A program made the position numbers and the translations under genes. From Hetaerina americana (lineage: Eukaryota > Arthropoda > Insecta > Odonata > Calopterygidae), in contig JAKTNV010000074.1 in assembly GCA_022747635.1 (NCBI GenBank), forward strand, positions 1,807,001 to 1,871,000: a DNA stretch of 64,000 nt, read 5' to 3'. Of the stretch, positions 32,645-47,135 are shown piece after piece. Under the pieces are notes generated by a model, which made no database searches, had not been told where the DNA came from, and saw only the letters and a program-made list of their open reading frames with translations. Each line of letters begins with the position of its first letter. Positions within the stretch are counted from its first letter, which is position 1.

Positions 32645-35600
32645 GATGTGCTGGCCTGGGCACAAAACACTATTGCAAATACTTGCATATATGCCTACAT
32701 GCATCAATAAAATATTTTTTGTGTTTGACTAATATATTAAACTTTAGTATTTGATTGAATTTATTTAAGCGCTTGGTTTACATTTAGTTATGATTTCATA
32801 TCGTGCCACGGAAGACGATTATTTGAATCAGTCTATGCTGGTCGGACGGGCAAACGGAATCTGTCTAGACTTGTTTAATTTTTTCCCAGTCTTAAGGCAA
32901 TTATTTTGCCAATTTCTGTTAGCATAACAAGTGTTTAAATCCTAAGACAGGTGAGCAGCAGCTATCAATTTCCTTTATTTTGTATTAATTCCCTCACTCC
33001 TCAATTCTGTTCTATGTCCTTGATTTGGTCCATGCACATTATCTCTGTACGTATACCTTGTGGGATCTTCCCCACTTCCCTTCTATTAAATATTATACGA
33101 TTACAGTATGTAACCCATGAATATTTCGAGTGATTGCCGAGTTGAATAAGGGCAATCAATACTTTTGTAATACCAAAAATGAAATTAACTGAAGGACTAT
33201 GAGTGCGAATGAGAATAAGGACTAATACGAGTACCTAAACCAATAGTTGTTGAACTATTTTGATGAAGTTCAACAAGAACTTACAATCAATCTTAAACAT
33301 AGTTTTCATTCTATTTCCGCGCCCAAAATGTGTGTGTGTTATTTTACAGGGAAATTTATTTTAAGGCAAATGATCATTTGTATTCGTGTGCATTTTGCAT
33401 TATTTACAATAGAGAAAAGTAATCTTATCTAACTATCAGTTTTCCAATGCTATTTTTCACAGGCAAAATAATTACCTCAGAATAAAGGGCAAACATAGGC
33501 GGGAATATTTTTATTTTCTATACTTTTAAAAGGTTAAATAACTTTATTAGTTATTTTGTTGTAAAATTTGTTAGTCCTTTCCGATGGTTGTATCATTTAA
33601 CCATACCACATTCTGAATATCAGAAAATAAAAGTTGTTCACATTCCAAGGAATAGCCATTGTATTTAAGTTAGATGAAATTATTAATTTATTTATTTCTT
33701 AGCAAACGATATATATATTTTTTAAATTATTTTTGATTTCTCATCGTTATTTGCCAGAAATGGCCAACAAAGAACGCAGTAATTCTCAAGTATATAAGCA
33801 GTTTCACACAAATAAAAGAAAAAAAAATTACATCAGCGTTCATTCAACTATTGCGAATATTGTCTAGCTACCCAATATTTCTGCTATGTGTGTTTTCCCT
33901 TAAGTTCACGATTGTTTATATATAAGTTGAGATAAAAATCTGACCCCGCCGTTGTCCAATTGTAAATGATTAACGTCCGTGGGTCACGCTACTGAAGACG
34001 GTACTCCTACGCGTTAAAAAAAATTCCTCAGACCTATTAGTGATGGAAAAAAAAGTTTAGTAAATTGCTTTGGCTAGGAAGTCTTAAACATCAAGTATGC
34101 CATGCAGGCCGTATACCTTCCTCGCCTAGGCTGCGCCATGCAGTATTTGATTAGGTATGTAACGGGTAGCTGTTCATCCAAAATTCTATCTCCCTGCAAT
34201 GTTAATTTTGATATGCCGTTTTAAGACAGCGATAAAGATTTTTGAGGTTTCGAGGGAATAAATGAAGGCAGAGGAAAAATAAAGACTGCGGAAATCGGTA
34301 GCTTTTTGACCTGCAACCGCTTTCTGCCACGAGCGGCGCAGGTGCGCGGCTCGTGGCAGTCGTCGTTATGATCCCCATATTCTTCTGCCTTGCATGCGTT
34401 AAAAGCGACATTCCGTCCCTAAACTGCTCCTTCCACAACATTACAACACTCCCCTACCAACTCTCGAAGTTAACATGCACTGAAAGATCCCCTAAACTCT
34501 CCTTACTCACCGCCTCGCGGCCATCGACGGCACTACAAACGTGTGGGGGGGGCTCCAGGCAGGGAGGATTAAGTACCTGGTACCCAGTGGAACAGATGAC
34601 TGCCGTTTTACGCTCGATTCAGCTTTGCTCGATCCTTCCTTCCCTTTCATTGATGCATTCGAATGGTGAATTTTCGCCGGCAAAATGCCATTTCTAAAAA
34701 AGAATGGCTCTGTCCCACGACCCAGTTTAACCGCCGTTTGAGATACTGCACGGGCTTGTACAATACTATCCGTTTTTCTGAAACTAAGAAATGTCACATG
34801 CGGAAAAGAAACATTTAATAGGACGAATGTAACAATTCCGCACAAGTTTGGAATACGAAAAACATTGCCCTTTTACCTTAGCTTCCTCAAAATTTCTTGC
34901 CTAAATTTATAATAATATCATCAATTGTAAATGTTTAATACTTTCCATAGCTTTATTCGGATAATAAATCACATTCATACATTTTTTGGAAAAAGTAAAC
35001 CGCTCTTTAATTTATTGTCGATTTAAGGTTAGATTTGCCTCACAGAAACAATTTCTAAAACATTTGTAAGAATGACATTGGAAGAACTGTAATGACCCAT
35101 GAAGATGAATACACATATAGGCCCATTAACGTCCATTCTGTGTCGAACCTTCCGGCATGAAGTGACAAATTATTTTTGTATTATGCTGTTATATAGATAC
35201 ACCGAGATCATTACTCAATACTAGCCATTCATCAACGTTATGAGGAATCATATTCCGACAGAGAGAATCGAACAAAATGTATCATTTCCTGAATTGCTCC
35301 AGTTGGCCATTTACAACTTACTGATTTAATTTGTAATCATATTCCGTAATTTGTAATGCACATACTTCATAACTCCAATGAGAATCTTCCTCTATTTCAT
35401 CAAAATAATGTTATTGAAATGTCGATTCATATTTTATTTATTTTTCATAAAACAAATGAACAAATGCGCCTGGTCAGTATTTCCGCTATTTAATATGTTA
35501 TAAATATGTAATAGTCCTATTAAAACTTATACGCACACCTCAATTTTACTTAAGTCCTTGCAAAATGTTTTATATCATTTAAATAGAGTGATGCAATTCA

Positions 35601-36800
35601 TAACATCCCTATGAATAAAGTGTATATCAATACTCGAGGACAAATTTTTTTTGGATATCATTTACTAACATCGCAACTAGCGTTTTACCGTCACGATTTT
35701 CAATTTTTTTCCATCCACGTAATGAATTGATTCAACAAAACGGAGAGCATAAAATAAATTTCTGGTAAGGGATCGCTTTGAGGCTCTCCTTCTTTTCAAC
35801 TTACCATTTTATTCTCATATGATCTTAAAGCAATTGGTTCAAAACTAGCATTCATGCCCAAGCATATGTCCATACATGCTCACCTTAAGAATGGAATTAA
35901 TTAAAAATCATTAATATAAATGCATATTTTAAAGCTACACATCAAGACTATTTCTAGCGCTACTCTGCTCACAGAAAACTCAGTGGAGTTAGTGGAGAGG
36001 GGACAGTGCACTATTGTGATTTAAAATCGTGTGAAGCGTCAGCCAATGACATATTTCTAGAGTAGCCGAGAGTGCAATACAAATTCTATTTAAAGAGGTA
36101 TTTGGAAAATATGTACATACTTTGCGACAACTTCATAAATAAATTAATCCTTCCGATAAGTATACTCAGAGACCGAACTTCACGATCACTGATCGTGCTA
36201 CGCTGTACAGGCTACAGACCGATTTTTGTTCGTATCTAAAGTTGGAACACTCACTTTACAAGCGACTCTCCACGTTAAGTAGGGACTTTTGGCTGATATA
36301 CGATCAGACCCTATGGCTTCTATAACCTCCCGACTTCTATCTCTGAATCCAGTCGTATATAACAATTTTCTTCTGTCGACTCGTCCATTTGGTTAACAAT
36401 TTATGCGAACAGTGGAAATCACATCCAAATAATTTTGTCTTACAACGGTACAAATTAATCCTTATTTACACGATCAAAATCCCTTGCCTCAAGTAAGATC
36501 AAAATAATAATATGTCAGATGAATGAATCACTAAATATACAACAATCCCTAATTTAATTAGGTATTTTATGATTTTTAGCCATTCGTCAAAGCAAGTAGC
36601 GTATATTATGTCCAGCCACAGAAGACTATTACAATAAATACTAAAAAAATTAATAATTATGCATGCATACTGCCTATTTAACCCTCCAACTAAAATTTCA
36701 ATATAAAGCTCAGGCACTGAGGACGCCGGTGATTTCAGGCTCCTTATGATGTACGGCGACTCTAAAAGGAAATTCTACATGAACATGAGGTGATTTTTAT
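32645..36800. other. Long AT-rich stretch without genes
   Basis: A GC-richer block at about 34300-34750 includes a strong hairpin (34325-34358). A small palindrome CACGATCACTGATCGTG lies at 36181-36197. Nothing else is recognised. Confidence 0.35.
34325..34358. repeat. GC-rich hairpin
   Basis: TGCCACGAGC (34325-34334) pairs exactly with GCTCGTGGCA (34349-34358). Inside, GCGC pairs with GCGC around AGGT. Confidence 0.85.
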
Positions 36801-36815
36801 GGATATAACTATTAC

Positions 36816-36928
36816 AATGCAACAATTTCAGAGCGTAAAAATCACTCGCCTTGACTGGGACTCGAACCCAGATCCCTCAATATCCGGTCGAGTGCTTTAG
36901 CCACTTAAGTTACCGAGGCGTCCTCTTA
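36816..36928 (-). mobile_element. S3 tRNA-derived SINE, full head
   Basis: On the minus strand the tRNA-like head reads CGCCTCGGTAACTTAAGTGG, the B box GGTTCGAGTCC, and the 3' acceptor half CAAGGCG. Six of seven acceptor pairs can form. It is followed by TGATTTTTACGCTCTGAAAT and TGTTGCATT. AACTATTAC flanks both sides (36807-36815 and 36929-36937), so this 113-bp unit is a bounded insertion. It lacks the AGCGGATG...TTTGGAA extension of other S3 copies. Confidence 0.85.
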
Positions 36929-36939
36929 AACTATTACTT

Positions 36940-38125
36940 TACATCCTTTTGCCCATATTTAGTAATTTTAAATAAATATTAAGCTAAAAATGTCTGGTTT
37001 AAGGGACTGTTTTTCCCTGTTATTTTATTCGACTAAGTATAGTTCAGGGATAGGTTCGGGTTTCAAAAATTGAATCGAATTGTTTAAAGCCAAGAACTCC
37101 GGATACTATTAACTTTTACAAAGTCATTGAATACTAATGACATATCCCGCGACCTTGTAAAACGTCGGCAGTGGAGTGTAGAGTCTTCATAAACAGAGGA
37201 TTTGTCATTTTCTATCTACCTTGAACAATGCTTTTAACATTTTTCTGGAGCTTCAAAAAAACTCATGCACCAAATCAAATGATTGTTTGATAGGTTAAGG
37301 TAATGAACAGCGCTCAGGAGAAACCGAAGGTGTAAAAATAGTTAAGCCGGAATCCAACCGGGATCCTAGGGTGAGTAGTCCAACCTTCTAGCTCCTGAAA
37401 TTTGTCACCTCCTATGGACCATAGCCGTAATTAATAATGATGCAAAATTTGCGAGACTTAAGAACAGTACGTTTGGTTTGTTGCGATAAACTTATCTGCA
37501 AATTATTTCTTATAGACTTAATGTTTACAATGGTAAACAGTAGTTGTCATATCAAAATCAGATGTTAAACAGTTATGATAGGTATTATACATTAAGGAAA
37601 TGAAATAGTTGTAATTTAAAATTGAAATGGACCGCCGCTTATACAGTTGCCTTCTATAGAAAGCATTACATGTTGGGCAAAGGAAACATTCCTTGTATCA
37701 CATCACGTCAAGATATATTACTTCCCGTCAAGACATATTCTAATGTATATAAAAAATTAAATCAGATTTTTGGCTCAATTAAAACATTCAAAATTAATAA
37801 ATGAGGGCTAGAGATCAGGGATTGAATGGCGAAAGGATGGTTCGGATTCGAAATTTGGAAGTAAAATGGTCAATGATTCGATCAGCTATTTTATTTAATC
37901 CGTTTCTCAACAACATGCAAATATAAAAATAAAGTAGAACAATACCATAGGCTAGGGAAATTATTTGCGTCAATAAAATACTAAGGGAAATTCTTCAATC
38001 AAAATGTAACGATATTTGAATTTTTAGAATTAAATTATATTATTTTCATTGAGGGGTACGGTAGCATCGCCAATATGAACCATCACTTGAAATGTGAAAC
38101 GATTTTAATATAAAAACCATGAACA
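36940..38125. other. AT-rich stretch with a possible S2 head
   Basis: The minus strand near 37400-37345 reads GTTGGACTACTCACC and CCGGTTGGATTCC, a weak S2 head. No genes. Confidence 0.3.
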
Positions 38126-38127
38126 CA

Positions 38128-38372
38128 GTAATCAACTGCAAGGTCGGTTAGGGTTAAGTTAAAGAGTTCACCCACTACTAAGCGCGACGGCGTGTGAAAT
38201 TCACACATCAGGCCACGTCCTTTCCCTGTGCCGGTTTAGGTTTCTCAGGAAGATCTGGTACCCGAAAAATCACATAGCTTGGGTAAGGTTGCAGGTGCCA
38301 AGTGAGGATTGCCCGGGAATCAAGCCCAGGCCCTCCGGTCAGTAGTCCAACACTCTACCCTGGACTACTTCC
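38128..38372 (-). mobile_element. S2 tRNA-derived SINE
   Basis: Minus strand: head GTTGGACTACTGACCGGAGG, B-box region GGCTTGATTCCCGGGC, then the CACCTGCAACC and GTACCAGATCTTCC blocks. The signature GTGAATTTCACACGCCGTC and GACCTTGCAGTTGATTAC follow towards the left end. Confidence 0.85.
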
Positions 38373-38379
38373 TTCCCTT

Positions 38380-41300
38380 GCATATTTTTACCACCCCACA
38401 ATCAGTGCCCTACCAGTTACAATAGGCCTACTTTTTCGCCGTTTAGGCCCTTACTAAGCCTTGAAAACGATTCATCCACCTATTTTAGAGACAAGGTGAT
38501 GAAATTCTAACTTTCACTTCCTATGCTGTCGAATTAATTGTCAATTTTTTTTCATTCTTTATGAATAGCGATAATCATAATCTATTTTAAACGGCAAAGA
38601 AAGCATAATGAAACGAACTTACTGAGGGATATGAAACGTAAAAACTGGGGTAAACGTACCGCAGTTATCATACAAGAAGAGTGGTATTCATTCACCATAA
38701 TTTGGCCTTAAGTAGCGGACATTAACATCAAATATTGCCTTCAATTTTCAAGTCCTTGCAACGTAATGGGGAGTTGAGCCAGCGCAAGGAAAACGAAGCG
38801 CTGGAGAAAGGAAGAGGAAAGGAAAAGCCAACTGTGAATTATTTCACCCCGAGAGGACTGAGTGAGTGTTCCTCGGAGATCCTTCGCAGGATACAAACGC
38901 ACGGTCCTCCATCAAGGCTTAGGGTTAATTAACGCACTGCCCGCCCCCGAAGCGGGGAGTAGAACCGGGAGAGGGGCTATTCTTGACGTCCCCCGGAGGA
39001 AGTGATTCGAATCAGTTTTCTCAAACCACGGAGTGAGAAGAGCAAGGTGGGGGGGGGGGAGTGAAAGGAGAAAGACAGCATGGAAAGGTGGAGAACACGG
39101 AGAAATTTACCTCAGGTTTACAGCCATTTCACTTCTACTTTTCCGTAGCAACTAACGCATACAGATCCCATTGGCATTATTGCATTATTGTATTATTGTA
39201 TCACCATGACCACAGTTTAACTGAAGCGACTCTGACAAACCTTGCATATGTATATGTTCACTACCTCTTCGCGTTTATTCGACCCCAGTACTACACGGCC
39301 TCTGTGCAATGAGACATGAGGGAGCATATTTACTCATTCCTCCTATTATTATTCTAGTTTTAAGGCAAAATTCTTTTTGTTTTAACTCAAATAAATTAGT
39401 CCGAGCCCACACATAGACAATGTCTGAATGGTGTTGATAAACAGAGAAAAATATTGCATCTGAGGAAAATTCCAAATATTACCGAACGAACCTTTTTCCG
39501 CTAGTCTCATTTATCTCAATTTTTACCTGCAAATCCTAATTTTAACAATAACTTTAGGTATTTATTGATATATAACTTATACATTTTGATTGTGCGCTAG
39601 AACTTTTAGAACCGCATCCACTATTTTTTTCTTTCTTCCATCATGGTTACGCATATTCTCTATGCAAGTGATCCAGACTCGCTGCCTCTTTTATCTCCTA
39701 ATATTTAATTGTCAACTATAGCAGACAATTTCTAATGGCTTCGTTAAGCGATTATTTATACGACGAAATTTTATTAAAATATAAGAGCATCTATAAGAGA
39801 ATGACTTCCTTTCAAAATGAAAATATAAAAACAAACCTTAATACTCTCGTCTGCTATATTATTAAATAAAGACTTACTACGTATAATTATTTTATCTAAT
39901 ATTATCATGAATAGATTTTTTTTCAAAGGTAGGTTTTCTCGTAAAAAATATTTCTCACGAAAAATCATTAGAAAATAGCTGTTTTGAAAGGCCTAATCCT
40001 ACGTTAACCTCATGACGTTTGTGTTTCCAATAGTTTCAGAACTGAAATAAACAAACGCAAACAGTTCGGGATCCACACTCTTTTTAAAATTTCTGTAAAC
40101 CGTAATCTATGAGAACGTGAAAACTGCCTATAATACACAATGTGAGATCAGAGAGCCCTTATCAAACAATATCCCAGAAGAAGTCACTTAAAACTAAAAT
40201 TTGATACATAAATTGATTCATTTCAACGAATACGGCATGATGGAATTGAATTTAAACCTTTAAAAAAAGGTAATGTTTTTACCACTGATAGTTATTTTCT
40301 AGCAAACGGCATCACAGCTATGTTAAAATATTTCGGCGTTTTCCTCACGATCGTTTATATTCGAAAGTAATGATAATTTATTCGAAGGAAATAACTGCCG
40401 TTTTTATCATAAAGCATCTCCCTTTATCTCCCCCATTGCTCGTTTTTCTCAATCCCGCCATCTTTTTTTAAAGAGCTCTTTCTTATCGCCATATTCTATT
40501 CCACCCGAACTCGCCATATTCCACCCCTTGCAAGCCCCCAACACCCTCAATATTTCCCTCCTCTCCCCACTTCTCGTTCCCTAGCCTCTTTCCCATTACT
40601 CATTCTCCTTCCCCAACGCCTCCGCGGTCCCAATGCCCCACTCCCTCCCACACTCATCCTCGCTTCTTCCCCCCCCTCACTGATACCATGATAGATTGGA
40701 GCGGGAGCCGTGAAAAGGGGTGAGTTCCTCGATTGTTTCGGAACAGCTTGACGCCCTTCGAGATGAGGGAAGGGGCTACACCCCACCTCCGTCTATCTAG
40801 CACACAGCACGATCTTCCGGTGCTGAAGGGGAGGAAGGAGATGGGGAAGAGGACAGGGAGTTAGGAGGCGAGATGTTTTGAACAATTCCGCACCGCCTTC
40901 TTGCGGGAATGCAGTGGTTGGGTCCGGAAAATTCAACGTCCCGTGGAAGTATCGGCGATGCAGACACCTCCGTGACTGCTAGTCGTGATGAGATGCGTTT
41001 TCCGACTTGGAATCGGGAAATGAAAAGTGGTGACTTTAGATTTATCTGTGAGTCTTTCTCGCGCATGCGAATGTGAGAGAAGTCTTATAGATGATTTCCT
41101 CAAGACATTTATCTTATATATAATCAACGTGAGGAAATAATAGGTTAGCGGTAGATTAATATTATATTATGTGCGGGCAAAAAATGGATTCTATACTGAA
41201 TCTAAAATTCCAATGCAATACTGAATCATAATGATCAACTCACATTCAAAGTTCAACTATTGATATTACTAGTGATATTTATTATAAAATACAGAAAAGG

Positions 41301-43420
41301 TCCCAATAATTTGCCCTTGGAGATTGGCATGACCAATCTATATAATTTCCCCAGAAACAAATAATGAATTCATAGCGTCTAAATACATGAATGAATGAAA
41401 GTAACCAAATATCAACTCATAGAAAAACCATCTATAATAAAATGTATCAATAAAGTAATAGCATATACAAGCAAATGCTCAACAATTCCAAATATTTAAA
41501 CCAGAAATGGTATTTATGCTGAAGGAATTTCTAAAGAAATATGTCCGAAAAAAGTTCAAAATAGGAAAAGATAGTTCATACTATTTTAATGCGGCGGGGA
41601 ATGAAGAACCCTAATACATTGGATGGCAGAGAAATAGAGAGAATCCGAATCTAGAGGGGCCTTGGAATTCCAGGAGATTTAAAAATGCAAGAGGTGTTAG
41701 CTGATGGCATGAGGTAGAGGAAAAAAGTTCGGGTGGAAATAAATAAGTAAGTGTATCTCTAAAGCGAGGAGACCTTAAGGACTTTCCCTTTATTTGTGGT
41801 ATCCTTTCATGATCGAGAAGAACATAAAGTGGCGATTGAAATTTTATCACAACGCTTCACCCATAAACTTACTCATATGTGAAACGTTGGAGCTGATGAC
41901 AGCCACCACCCTGCAACTCAGGAACTGCTAGGTACTTCATCTGAATTTCAAATGATTCTGCTGAATAAACTAACGTCTGACGTGGTTTGTAAAAATAGTT
42001 AGCATGAAATATGTTTCAAAGTAATCCGACGCTTTAAGCTATTTCATGCAATATAGGTATTCGATGGAAAAGGAATACCACATTTCTGGGATTACGAAAA
42101 TTCGTATTTTGAGTAACACTGGAGCAAGATTCAGAGTAAACTGTAACCAAAATACACAAAATTTACTTTTGAATTTCTGATTAAATCCATCATGGGCACA
42201 ATTCTATTTTAAATAATCCTAAATGTGTAAATTTGCTTTGGGTAGATCAAATATGGACTACTCTGAAGAATCTGGGATCCATGCGAGAAAAGGTTAATTA
42301 AAGAAATGGATTAAATTTATAAAACTCCGCTAGGTATGATACGAATTGCTACGAGATACAAGTAAGCTTAACGGAAACTGCAGCTTTACGATAAGCGTCT
42401 AGAGAGTTTTCATGCAGCAGAAAGGGCATTGTTATTACAGGAAATTATATTTTTAGATTTGACTACAGGGATAAAATGAGAGACACATCACAGATAGATT
42501 CAAGTACTTCTTATCTACAGTCTCCCCTCGTAAGATATGCAAGCATAGCGAAATCGAATCCACGAGTCGGATAAAATTAAATTTGCTTGAGCACCAAAAT
42601 TTAACGGCTAAGTCAAAAACAATAATTTTCTGGGCGATGCATGTAGGCAAGTAAGCGAATGATTGTTTTTCTATATCAAAGTGTAAACCTATAATTCTGC
42701 ATATATAGTTGGTATCATAGCAACCCATTCAAACAGTAGCGTGCGGGATATTATGCAGACGTACAGGGAGGATTACTTTTAACATTAAAGGCTTCATTCT
42801 GAAATAGTAACCATAAATCCCAAGCAATTATTTTTAAATAAATGATTAAATATGGGAAACCTTTTTTCTCCCAACTCTGCCCAAAAGGTTTCCGTAGAAA
42901 TTTAAGTAATAAATCGCTCCTGATTATAAAAACTGCAATTTAAATTGTGGTAATTTTTAACTAATCCATTTTAATTTACAGTTTACGCATTCATAGTAAT
43001 ATTTGGGTCATAACAAGTGACTTATTTTAATCAACACTCAAATATTAGGATATGGCGCAATCTAGTTTTTGATTTATTAATATTTTTACAGCCTATTTAC
43101 ATTCAAAAAGCTACAAAGAACGTTACACGGCATCCAAAAGTTTTTGGGGAATGTGCCATAATATTTCAAGTCCCGAAAAGCAAAGGAAACTGCAGTCTAT
43201 GCTAAAATATCGCGTTGGAAAGAATCCAAATTTTTCTGAAGCACCAGAAGATGAATGTTTCGGAAATTCATTTTTGTGCAAAGAAACGCTTTTCAGAAAA
43301 ACTAGAAATAAGCTCGTTTGGGTGTTTATTTTAGCAACAGAGAATTAGCTTTTTACGGATAACTAGCATGTTTCGACTTATTATCCATGCAACATCACGA
43401 TGATCATACCGAAGGTTGTG
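38380..43420. other. Long unique-looking stretch
   Basis: AT-rich, except GC-richer or pyrimidine-rich patches at about 38740-39070 (with an 11-G run ending near 39059) and 40430-41070. Short frames there lack recognised motifs. No repeats are identified. Confidence 0.3.
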
Positions 43421-43424
43421 ATTT

Positions 43425-43665
43425 ATGGGCTAGGGAAGGGTTCAACTCAAACTAAGCCATTTCAATGATGGCATTGAGAGGTTTGACTGTACCTTTTCCT
43501 GTGCCGCAAACGGTCTGCAACAAAGTAATGAAAACACAACAATCGTATCGCATTACATTTTAACTTGGTTGCTCAAAGTTATCCCTTAGAATTTAGAACC
43601 CATGACCTTGCAGTCAGTAATCCAATACTCTATGCGATACGTTGCTCGGCCAACCAAACATCTTA
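43425..43665 (-). mobile_element. Diverged S2-type SINE
   Basis: Minus strand: tRNA-like head GGTTGGCCGAGC, ATAGAGTATTGGATTACTGA, B-box region GGGTTCTAAATTC. The body shares GCGGCACAGGAAAAGG and GAGTTGAACCC with S2. Older than the other copies. Confidence 0.6.
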
Positions 43666-44179
43666 CGGAGATTTATTAAAAGAATTCAATGCAAAAATTC
43701 AATGCCATTTAAGAAAAATATAATATAGTTATGGCTTAGAAACAATATATCATAACGGCTACTTATTCTGACCATATCTCTTGTCCAAGAGTGAATTCGA
43801 TCTCGTTTATTCAGCCAAATATTGAAAGTCTTAAATGTACCTCTTGCATAAATGTCATACTCGTATCCCTATAGGCATAATGACTAGAGATGCTCAAAAA
43901 AGAAAAATAAGAAAAGATACTAAATAAATGAAGGCAGCATTTACCCCAATGATTTCCGTTTTTCCTCCGTATGATAAAATGTGTTTAAAATATACATGTA
44001 TGTCGGTACTCGAATGCAAACAATAAAGTTTGTGAATATAAGCTTGAATAAATAAAACAGCTATTTATGAATTTTTTGAGAATGGTGGACAGAGTAGTAT
44101 GGACATAAGAAGCAGGATTTAGTCTCGCATGTAAGTGTACGAAAAGGCGGTAGATGATGACAGGCACCACTAAGTCAAA

Positions 44180-44420
44180 ACTAAAGAGTTAGGAAAATTT
44201 TGATATTCTGTGCAGTTTTGTATGGCTCGGAAACTTGTTCGTAGATGCAAGAGAGAGCGTAAATTTGAGACTTTAGAGATAAGGGTGTGAAAAGAGTGGG
44301 AAAAATAAAAGGATGGAAGGAAACAAAATGGGAAAGTACTAAGCATGATATGGGAAGAGAGATGGCCGTTGGGGGAAATTCAAAGAAGGCAAACAAGTAC
44401 GAATACATGGGAAATTAAGG
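44180..44420 (+). pseudogene. R-family C-terminal relic
   Basis: The plus strand reads FCAVLYGSETCS, with decayed sequence after it resembling the FE.WVW..M and GEER blocks. Strongly degraded. Confidence 0.5.
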
Positions 44421-44569
44421 CCCAGATGTATCCGGCCTGACCTAGAGATAGCGGTAGTTGTTTTAAAATTATCACTGAAATTGAAAGTATGCCATCTATG
44501 AAGCATATGTTTCAAGTTTGAAGACATTACGTTGTTTTGTATTTGTTTGGCAGCCATCAATAATGAACA

Positions 44570-44930
44570 TTTTCAGTGCATTTGTGAAAACGTAGAAAAT
44601 TGGTCATCGTTATGTGACACAATACTTTAATTTGAAAGGCCTCAGCCCAACCAATGTAAAAGATTAACTGGATTCTACTCTGGGTGAGTCTGCTCCTTCA
44701 TTTACAACAGTAAAATATTGGGTAGCAGAGTTAAAATGAGGCCGTATGAGCTATCAAGACGAGCATCGCATTGGTCGACCAAATGAGGTGAAACAGTGAA
44801 GAAAATCCACAAAGTGATACTGGATGATCGTCTACTGAAAGTGCGCAAGTGATCAGACATAGTAGGCACTTCAAAAAGTGCGGCACATCGCATATTTACT
44901 GAAAATTTGGATATGAGAAAGCTGTGTGTA
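44570..44930 (+). pseudogene. mariner transposase N-terminus relic
   Basis: Plus-strand frames give GLSPTNVKD, TLGESAPSFTTVKYWVAELK, GRMSYQDEHRIGRPNEV, then DIVGTSKSAAHRIFTENLDM and RKLC. These are the paired helix-turn-helix domains of a SETMAR-like mariner. It stops before the catalytic core. Stops are present. It is another separate mariner lineage. Confidence 0.78.
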
Positions 44931-44934
44931 GTGT

Positions 44935-46825
44935 CATGGTCGATTAAAAAACTACCCTAAGCCTGTTGACTACTCTAAATAATAATATAGGTACTCGACA
45001 GGACGCGGTTACACTTGTACTTAAGTAAGTATGCATATATGTACTTAAGTAAGCAAGAATTCACGAGTCGCTCAAGCAAGCACTATCTTAATCTAGTAAT
45101 TTGAGCATTTTACAGCAAAGAAATAATATAATAAACATAAAAACATTAACTGCATAAGTGATTATGATGATTCTCACAGTAGTCATTACGGTCGCAAAAA
45201 CTTATTGCTACACGAATGTCCTTTACTCCTGACTGTGGAGTTTAAACACTTCTTCCTGGATTTTACCGCCAAACCACCATAGAATATCGAATCTATGGAT
45301 TTCATAATGAAATATTTTTGGAGAATGCAAAGACGTGTCATACCTCAGTCGAACAATTCCTGGAATTTTATCCCCAAATCCAATGTTCCCAAAATGTAGC
45401 TCCTGATAGACTTATTGGAACTATTGTACTTGAAATTACTATGAATGCATAAATTAATTGAATTAATTGCTATGAATTGCCACGTTACCATTATCGCCAA
45501 TGGTAGAATATCATGTTATCTAGATAAGAGAGAGATATCAATATATTTTATGTCATCATTTCTTAATTCAAGGGTAAGTTTTAACTTAATGAGTACAATA
45601 TATGTATTTCAACAATGTAAACCAATTCAGCAATTAACAGTGAAAATGTCAGAGACCTTATTGGAGAAAAGCTCATTTTAGTTTGATTTAAAATTCTCCG
45701 AGTAACAGGAGAGAGAATTTCCCTTGCGCCAACTAGGGCAGGCAAATATTATGTTTAACGAGATTACTCACTTGAACATAACACTTATGAATATCTAGGT
45801 GATATATTACATCACGGTCGTGATGCGACAGTGCGATTGAAGTTGACATTTCTAAACTTTATTAGTAAAAGGACACGAGTGAACATGAAACCTCAACCAG
45901 TAATTTATTTTATCCAAGCACACCAAGGAAATATGTAAAATTCTCAACACGTAATTATTAGCCTTAATTAGAACCGATTAAATGAGGTCATGCTTCGAAC
46001 CAAAACGTACCATGAAATCAAATGTAACACTAAAATATACTAGTTGGCTTCTCATCTCAATCAATGCCTAAGCAAACAACCTTTGATTCAATTCCGATTC
46101 TTCCATTACCTATTCGTCGTATATTTCAGCCTCTGAATTGTAAAAATTGTCAGAGTGCCAATGAGCATTAAATATCAAGAAGCATTCAAGGAAAAATGAA
46201 TGAATTAGATTTCCTAGAGTAAGTCAGAATCAACGGTTTACAGACTGTGCAGGTATACTGATACGGTAAACTGAATATCCCATTATATAGCAAATAATTA
46301 AATTGTAATGACATGCGACAAGTTCTTCCTCGAATTATAATCAGCATGCAACCTTGGATTTATAACATAGGTTTATGAATACATTTCATAATGCATATTT
46401 AGGTAAATTGAATGATACTTTATTCATAATCGCATTCTTCACGACTCGATCTTAGCAAGTCCTCCGGTTATATGCTGTCTTTTAATGTATAAGCAAAAAT
46501 AAGTGTTTGTAATTCTGTGATTTGCATTTCAATAAACATAGTCCATTTATTTTTTTCGTGAAATCGTCCACGGAGAATTATCTTTCATTCGTTTGAATAT
46601 GATATACTCGTGATCAAGAAGTAGTGAAAATAGGTTGACCATTTATGTAAACTTTAACAAAATTATCAATACTGTAATCACTTTAAACATATTAATCCAC
46701 CTAAATAAAGGTAGTATTAGGACGATCGCCACCGGATATTTCAGTATGACTATATGAAAAAATTATTCCATAAACTTAAGAATTCAACTTCTATTTGAGT
46801 ATTTAACATTTATTTCTAAATATTG
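44935..46825. other. AT-rich stretch, nothing recognised
   Basis: A 78-residue frame at 45445-45681 has no motif. No repeats beyond a local TACTTAAGTAAG duplication near 45020-45055. Confidence 0.3.
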
Positions 46826-46829
46826 CAAG

Positions 46830-47135
46830 AACTTCCTCGTTCTTTGCCTTCATTATACCTATCATTTTTGTAACTTACAGCCTTCAAAACTTTATTTACC
46901 CTGCTTATCCAACAACACACCATTACCTTTCAATATTCCCTCCATCCAGCGCCTCTGCCTTTTGTAGATTTCCCCCCGGTAACTTCCTCTTCATTTACCC
47001 AATTAAAATCTCAACGTTTGCCGGACCAACTCATCTTCTAAGTTCACCATCACCCGCATCTCAAAAACCTCATATCTATGCTCATCCCCATGCCTCAAAG
47101 ACCACGTCTCACATCCATAATCAACTATGATCCAT
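46830..47135 (-). pseudogene. R-family C-terminal relic, distal part
   Basis: The minus strand reads VDYGCETWSLRHGDEHRYEV, FEMRVMVNLED and RGEIYKRQRRWMEGI. It is interrupted by S3 at 47136 and continues at 47276-47385 (KKIALTKEAFTRSRK). Confidence 0.75.
47122..47135. repeat. 14-bp target duplication, left copy
   Basis: CAACTATGATCCAT at 47122-47135 recurs at 47262-47275, bracketing the S3 insertion. Confidence 0.92.

Noticed and set aside
40547..41066. Proline/serine-rich minus-strand frames
   Set aside because: They come from a pyrimidine-rich tract with no family motif.
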